In this document: positions 57,604 through 64,000 of the stretch, piece by piece
How positions within the stretch are numbered: position 1 is the stretch's first letter
Layout of the letters: each line of letters begins with the position of its first letter
Source: Thamnaconus septentrionalis
Taxonomy: Eukaryota; Chordata; Actinopteri; Tetraodontiformes; Monacanthidae
Length of the DNA: 64,000 bases
Assembly (NCBI GenBank): GCA_009823395.1
Contig: CM020501.1
Location: 33,316,493 to 33,380,492 of the forward strand
Reading direction: 5' to 3'
Made by a program: the position numbers and the translations under genes
Notes under the pieces: generated by a model
The model's input: the letters and a program-made list of their open reading frames with translations, nothing else
Told to the model about the DNA's origin: nothing
Database searches by the model: none

Positions 57604-60600
57604 TTTTCCTTTTAATTCTAATAGTTTGAGCTAATGTTTTTGAGGAGGGCTGCAAACAGAAGGCTACGCTGGGAAATAAAGACCTGAGTGTGTTTGCACT
57701 CGATGGGGACCAACTGGTTGCACTGTTGACAGCCAAGGTACTTTTTTCGCAAATCAAATGCAATAAATGCCGGCTCAGCTCAGCCTCCCGTCGAGGAAAC
57801 CAAACCCCAGCTCGACTGAAGAGATTCTCTGGCTGAAGTGAACGCACTCAACCGCACGCGGCGTCTCAGGGAAAGGTGCAACTTCAATAGGCTGTGACAA
57901 ATGCAGGGTTGAGTCTGGGCTATTATTGGAGGACTCAAAAGGTGCTGTCAGGTGAGAGTGCGTGATGGCAGGAGCGCACCGTGCAGACACACTGCAGCCT
58001 GATAACGCACGAGTCTGGCGTGATGCAACACGTTCAAATTGCCCTTTAATCAAAAAATGCTCGTACGCGCTGACCGCACCGCGCAGTTAGTTGTGCGACA
58101 CAATTGCTTTGGTTCATTGGTACGTTAGACTGCGAGTTCCCGTCTGAGAGAAAAGCAAGACTAGTCGGACTTAGACGAGTCTGACGGGGCGGCCACGGCT
58201 CTTTAACAACAGCTGATAATACCGGTCAGCCAAGCCAACGCCTCGCGTATAAAAAGAGCTCTTTTCTTCTTTGTCTCGGATTGGAATGGTTACCAAAAGC
58301 ACAGACACGATGACATTACAATGGCCCTGGCATATTTATCAGTCATTTATTGCGCTTTAGTATCCTGTCAGTTCGACCGGGGGGCAAAGTGGGTTCACTG
58401 CTTCTCTTGTGAGTGAGAGGAAGTGCAGCTGCTGCCACATTCATCTCAAACCACTTCAACCCTTCGGCCCCTGGCCCCCCTTTCCTGGGGTGCAGCCCAT
58501 CATTTCCAGGCAGGAGAGCCAGAGGTGCAGATTTCAAGTATTTCAATCTCACACCGCGCTGCAGCCTCTTCCATTTTCGTGCTCGTGCTCTTACTCTGGC
58601 GGTGCACTGATGACTTTTTCTGAAAACCTTTCGTTCTCTCCCGGAAGTGGTGAGTGAAAAGTTTGCTCTCTAAACATCCGACTGCACCGACGGAACCGCC
58701 GGCGCTCACGCGGCCCAACGTTTGCGTTGGCTCTGGCGTTCTCAAAGAGCCGTCGCGGCTCTACAAACCCCACTGTAGGGTTGCCTTGGATATTAAATTA
58801 AGAGCATAATATTGTGCCCCAGGTGCAGGTGTATCAGGCTGTCTGGGCTTGTCCAGAGATTGCACCAAAGCAGCACGGCTTGTTTGCAATACGAGTTAAT
58901 ATGTCACTGTTGTCTGTAGCTGGAACTCATTCAAACTCTTTCAGCTGCCGTCTGGTTGAAGAGTTTTTTTTTTTTTTCATTCTCTTCCAAATCAATTATC
59001 TGCTATTTCTCTGAAGTCGACTGTGTTTGTTTTTTAATTTGTTGGCTGGGATGCAAACGTTGATTCCATTCGATTCAACTTTATCGCCGTAACGCATGCA
59101 CATGTTCAGAGCGTTGCAATGATCTTGTTATTTTCCTGCTAATTTCATTTGCTTTTGCCTGCTTTTGTTTCGTGCCAGGCGTCTGGGAATCGAGTTGGGC
59201 AAGTCTGTGGTTTATCAAGAGCCAAACAAAGGTGAGGCTGTAATTTCATTGACTGATAAACATCTGTGTCCGATTTCTTGATCTATTCTTTGATACAGCA
59301 GTGTGTTAGTTGTTTTTTGTTGTTTGTTTTTTTTAATGAAAAAACAAAAGGACAAAAAGCCACAACCCTCATTGATTTCTGATGTTGATTGTTTCAGAGA
59401 CGAGAGTGGACGTGGAAGAATCTGTCCGTGGACAAGACATCTTCATCATCCAGACCATCCCAAGGTATGAACTGGTGGTCGTGTCCTCTTGCATAGCTGA
59501 TTGACAGCTCAGATCATTCACTCTGACAAAAACACAGGGTCTGACAGATAACCAGAGTTCACCGCGCGTGCACGACACGTGCACATGCAGCAGGACACTG
59601 ACCTCTCCGTCTCTGCTGTCTGTCTCCTGTTGCAACTCACTGCCGGGGCCCAAATGGCCACATTCAGTATCCTGTTACCCTCAACCAGCTTGTCACCTTT
59701 CTGCAGTGACTCTGAACCAACTCATTCAAATTGCAGACATCATCACTGTGCATTAAACTCTGCACTACACCGACGGGCTTTGGTGGGTTTATTTGACCCC
59801 CATCGCCCCCAAAGGTTGTTTGTCTTCTCCCAGCCAATCATTGTGTTGACTTGTGCTCTCACTGAACTCACGTTTTAGACTGAAAATTCTTTTTTTTTTT
59901 TTTTTTGTTGCTTACCATTGCTGATGTTCAGCAGGTCACGATATATAATCTCTGTGTTCCGAGGCTGAGAGTTTGTTCCCTCTGTTTGTCAGGGATGTCA
60001 ACACGGCCATCATGGAGCTGCTGATCATGGCTTACGCTCTGAAGACCTCCTGTGCCAAGAACATCATCGGAGTCATTCCCTACTTTCCTTACAGCAAGCA
60101 GTGCAAGATGAGGAAGAGGGGATCCATCGTCTGCAAGCTGCTGGCATCCATGCTGGCCAAAGCCGGTGCGGCCCCCTTCTCATTCCCTTCTTCTTCTATT
60201 TTCTATTGAATTAAATGTAGTCAAAAGTCGTGAGAAAGTACGAATCTGCATCTCCAATTCACAGGCACTGATCTGTCGTCGTCAGATCGTCAGTGACTCT
60301 AAATCGAGGTTGCTGTTTTGCTCGTTGTTTCCATGGGGGGGCCACCATCAGTAGTTGTGTTTCCATTACATTCTTTCGCAAAATAAAAGCGATGTTTCTA
60401 ATATTTTGGCAAGGCACAGTTGCGATTTGCAGGCGTTTCCATCGAATGGTGTGAAGCGCATAAGCAAGATTTATTATGTGGATACGTCTGGAAAAAACAA
60501 CCTCGTGAGAGCATCAAAACCTTTCAGCCATATTGGAGAGGTTTTGAGCTGTTTGCGTCACCAGTTTTTTTTTTTTTTTTTATTGCCATATTTAGGTTTT

Positions 60601-62507
60601 GCGCAGGTCTAGGGGCCATGGAACCGCAGCTAGCGATGGACCTGCAAGACTTTTTTCTTTTGTTTTTGTTTATCCAAAGCCATTGAAATATAATTGAACC
60701 GCTTAATACGCATTTTTTTAACAGAGTGGCTGGTCCGCCACTGACAGCGGTCCCCCTGGAAACACGAGTTGTGTTAACAGAAGGCGAGCCGACCCTCCTC
60801 AGGGTTGTGGTCAGCCAGCATAATTCCAGCGTTAATTTGAAATGCATTTCATGCTGTTTGCGTTATTTTTCTGAAGTTGTTCAGCGTCTGCCTCGCTGTT
60901 TATAACGGCGGTGGACCAGAGAGTCACATGGTCTAACACACACACGCGTGACTGATCCACCGGGAGGGTGCGTGATGTGACGCTCCGCTGAAGATGAAAT
61001 AACACCACCAGAGCTTCACATACCGAGTTTTTATTACCGTCATTTCTGGACTATAAAGCGCACCTGAATATAGCAGGAGCTAAATTTAGGGGGGGAAAAA
61101 CAAATGTGTGCATATACAAGCCGCACTGGACTATAAGCCGCAGGTGTTTGGTCAGGAAACAGGATCCGCGGAGCGACTCTGGACTCGCAGAAACATTGTT
61201 TGATTGACTTGTTCTGTGTTCACCCTTATTCTTGTGATCTAGAAGTGATGAGTATTTCTCTATTTCCTTCTTTGACAGCCAGATCGACTGCCTTTAACTT
61301 AAAAGCTGCATCATATGCAATTCTTCGTTTGTTCTCCACAATGAGGGTTTGTGCATGAAAACCTCCTTTGCGCAAACTGTCTTGCTCTCGTTCTGCATTT
61401 GGTTCCACTTTTGCTTTCGTTGTTCGCGCGACCTGCCTGTCTCACTCTCTCCCGAGCCCACCCAAATATCCATAGTTGAGAAGGTCCCCCCTAGTGGCCG
61501 TTAGCTGTAAAAAAAAAAAAAAAAATAGATTAGCCGCACCGTTGTATAAGCCGCAGGGTTCAAAGCATGGGGGAAAAAGTAGCGGCTTATAGTCCGGAAA
61601 TTACGGTATTTTCTCTCTGGCAACGATCAATATTGTACATTAACCCTGGAAGTGAAGTGTGAAGGCGGAAAAAAATCATGAAGCGCGTGCGTGCTTCGTG
61701 ACTTGCACGCCTGCTGTTAACCTTTATTTAACCAGGTCAAAGGGTTGGGGTAGGTCAGCAACGCAGGTGGTGTGGAAACAACAGACCAGCCACGAAAAGT
61801 AAGGAGATGTTGCTGTTGCAGGACTCACTCACATCATCACAGTGGACCTTCATCAGAAGGAAATCCAAGGCTTCTTCAACTTCCCTGTGGACAACCTGAG
61901 AGCCTCGCCGTTCCTCATCCAGTACATCCAGGAGGAGGTGAGCTCTGACTGGCCGCCAGGTTGTCCAACAACAAGAAGGCTGCTTTGCATGTCCAAGAGC
62001 CGTTTCTAGAGGTTTCTTTTAGGAGGTTATTGGAGGCCCAAGTCCACAAAGGTTAATCCTCATGATTTTTGTCATTATCACATTCTGTTTGGTGAACAGT
62101 GAATTGCAAAGGAACAACTAAAACTGGGTGTTTTGAAGTTCCTCTTCTTGAATTGTTTGCAAACCGCTCCTCCTCCTCTCTGCTCAGATCCAAGACTACA
62201 GGAACGCCATTATTGTTGCAAAGTCTCCTTCGTCTGCCAAGAGGTAAAAGAAAGCACAGTAGAAATCATTTGCTTTTGTTCTCTCTCTGTTTTTTTTTTC
62301 TTGTCATCGTCGTGCTCTTGCTTTCTGTTTCCACTCTTCAACGCTCGCTGCTTTGCATCAGAGCCCAGTCGTACGCTGAGAGGCTGAGACTGGGACTGGC
62401 GGTGCTGCACGGGGAGGCCAACACCTTTGACAGCGAGATGGTGGACGGTCCGCAGTCTCCTCCATTGCAGCGGCCCACCGCCGCGCACACTGGCCTGGAG
62501 TTGCCAT
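56984..62507 (+). CDS. prpsap1: PRPP synthetase-associated protein 1 (PRPSAP1), 3'-partial
   Basis: Catalytically inactive partner (PAP39) of phosphoribosyl-pyrophosphate synthetase; it forms cytosolic complexes with PRPS1/2 and restrains PRPP production. Exons in window: 56984-57141, 59179-59231, 59398-59464, 59993-60165, 61822-61937, 62188-62243, 62362-62507, all in phase, 256 codons plus one base. Landmarks: [145 protein letters not shown], and the variable insertion [20 protein letters not shown] that separates associated proteins from true synthetases. QTIPRD and LAKAG favour PRPSAP1 over PRPSAP2. A 25-residue basic N-terminus precedes the human-like start (ATG at 57059). The C-terminal third lies beyond the window. 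Confidence 0.94.
57142..59178. other. prpsap1 intron 1
   Basis: Contains a short (GT)n at 57264-57283, an (ATA)n run at 57571-57601 and a tagtcggactacatgcac segment (about 57167-57210) resembling MITE ends. No exon recognised. Confidence 0.6.
60345..60775. mobile_element. Possible MITE with GTGTTTCCA ends
   Basis: Left gttgtgtttccattacat near 60354 and right ccctggaaacacgagttg near 60762 are inverted. The interior holds CAGGCGTTTCCATCGAATGG. No transposase seen; the call rests only on the ends. Confidence 0.35.
61034..61608. mobile_element. pogo/Tigger-like transposon remnant
   Basis: Inverted ends: left TTACCGTCATTTCTGGACTA and right, complemented, TACCGTAATTTCCGGACTAT, with TA at the borders. 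Sub-terminal repeats of the AAGCCGC type (gactataagccgcaggtg, tataagccgcagggttc) occur inside both ends. This repeat is abundant in teleost genomes. A minus-strand transposase fragment lies inside (61226-61408). Confidence 0.75.
61226..61408 (-). pseudogene. pogo-type transposase N-terminal fragment
   Basis: Minus-strand frame of 60 codons: [20 protein letters not shown], then [20 protein letters not shown] and EGNREI before it degenerates. The [15 protein letters not shown]...GNR pattern is the start of the psq/CENP-B-type helix-turn-helix of pogo-like transposases. The catalytic DDE region is absent. Confidence 0.7.

Positions 62508-64000
<1,493 letters not shown>

Overview
The window is vertebrate nuclear DNA, almost certainly from a teleost fish and probably a percomorph. 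The evidence is multi-exon genes with GT/AG introns whose spliced products match known vertebrate proteins, many dinucleotide to pentanucleotide microsatellites, and several fish-type repeats: Tc1-, hAT-, Harbinger- and pogo-like non-autonomous DNA transposons and a tRNA-derived SINE. There is no bacterial-style operon, CRISPR array or rRNA. Exons were placed by hand from splice sites, reading-frame continuity and remembered protein families, so boundaries are good estimates and not computed alignments.

All five genes lie on the + strand. (1) About 799-7145: 3' part of pik3r5 (p101, regulatory subunit of PI3K-gamma). Its 5' exons lie before the window, and it carries one clear and one probable reading-frame break relative to its family. 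(2) 18687-33018: complete, fully in-frame 20-exon pik3r6 (p84/p87, the alternative PI3K-gamma regulatory subunit). A CpG-rich promoter-like region at 8285-8470 and a well-spliced non-coding exon at 17714-17815 may be its 5' end. The head-to-tail order pik3r5 then pik3r6 matches human 17p13.1. (3) 35034-44473: complete 6-exon bMERB-domain gene (BMERB1/C16orf45 family) ending in a CaaX-like tail. (4) 51450-53360: complete 6-exon gene for an uncharacterised Myb/SANT-like plus coiled-coil protein. (5) 56984-62507 and beyond: 5' two thirds of prpsap1 (PRPP synthetase-associated protein), running off the right edge.

The rest is introns, UTRs and intergenic DNA with repeats. The most informative are: a 616-bp Harbinger-type element (49776-50391) with TTA target duplications and a decayed Myb-like reading frame, just upstream of the Myb/SANT-like gene; a pogo-like remnant with a transposase N-terminal fragment in a prpsap1 intron; a Tc1-like MITE nested inside a hAT-like MITE in the last pik3r6 intron; a tRNA-derived SINE; an intronic segment duplicated on both sides of bmerb1 exon 2; and a roughly 510-bp CT tract in the last visible prpsap1 intron.

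Functionally, pik3r5 and pik3r6 encode the two alternative adaptors that couple p110-gamma to G-protein beta-gamma subunits. The other three genes (Rab-effector-like, putative DNA-binding, nucleotide-synthesis regulator) have no evident shared pathway, so I read the window as ordinary vertebrate gene order. The strongest candidate for something undescribed is the Myb/SANT-like gene and its neighbouring Harbinger remnant.
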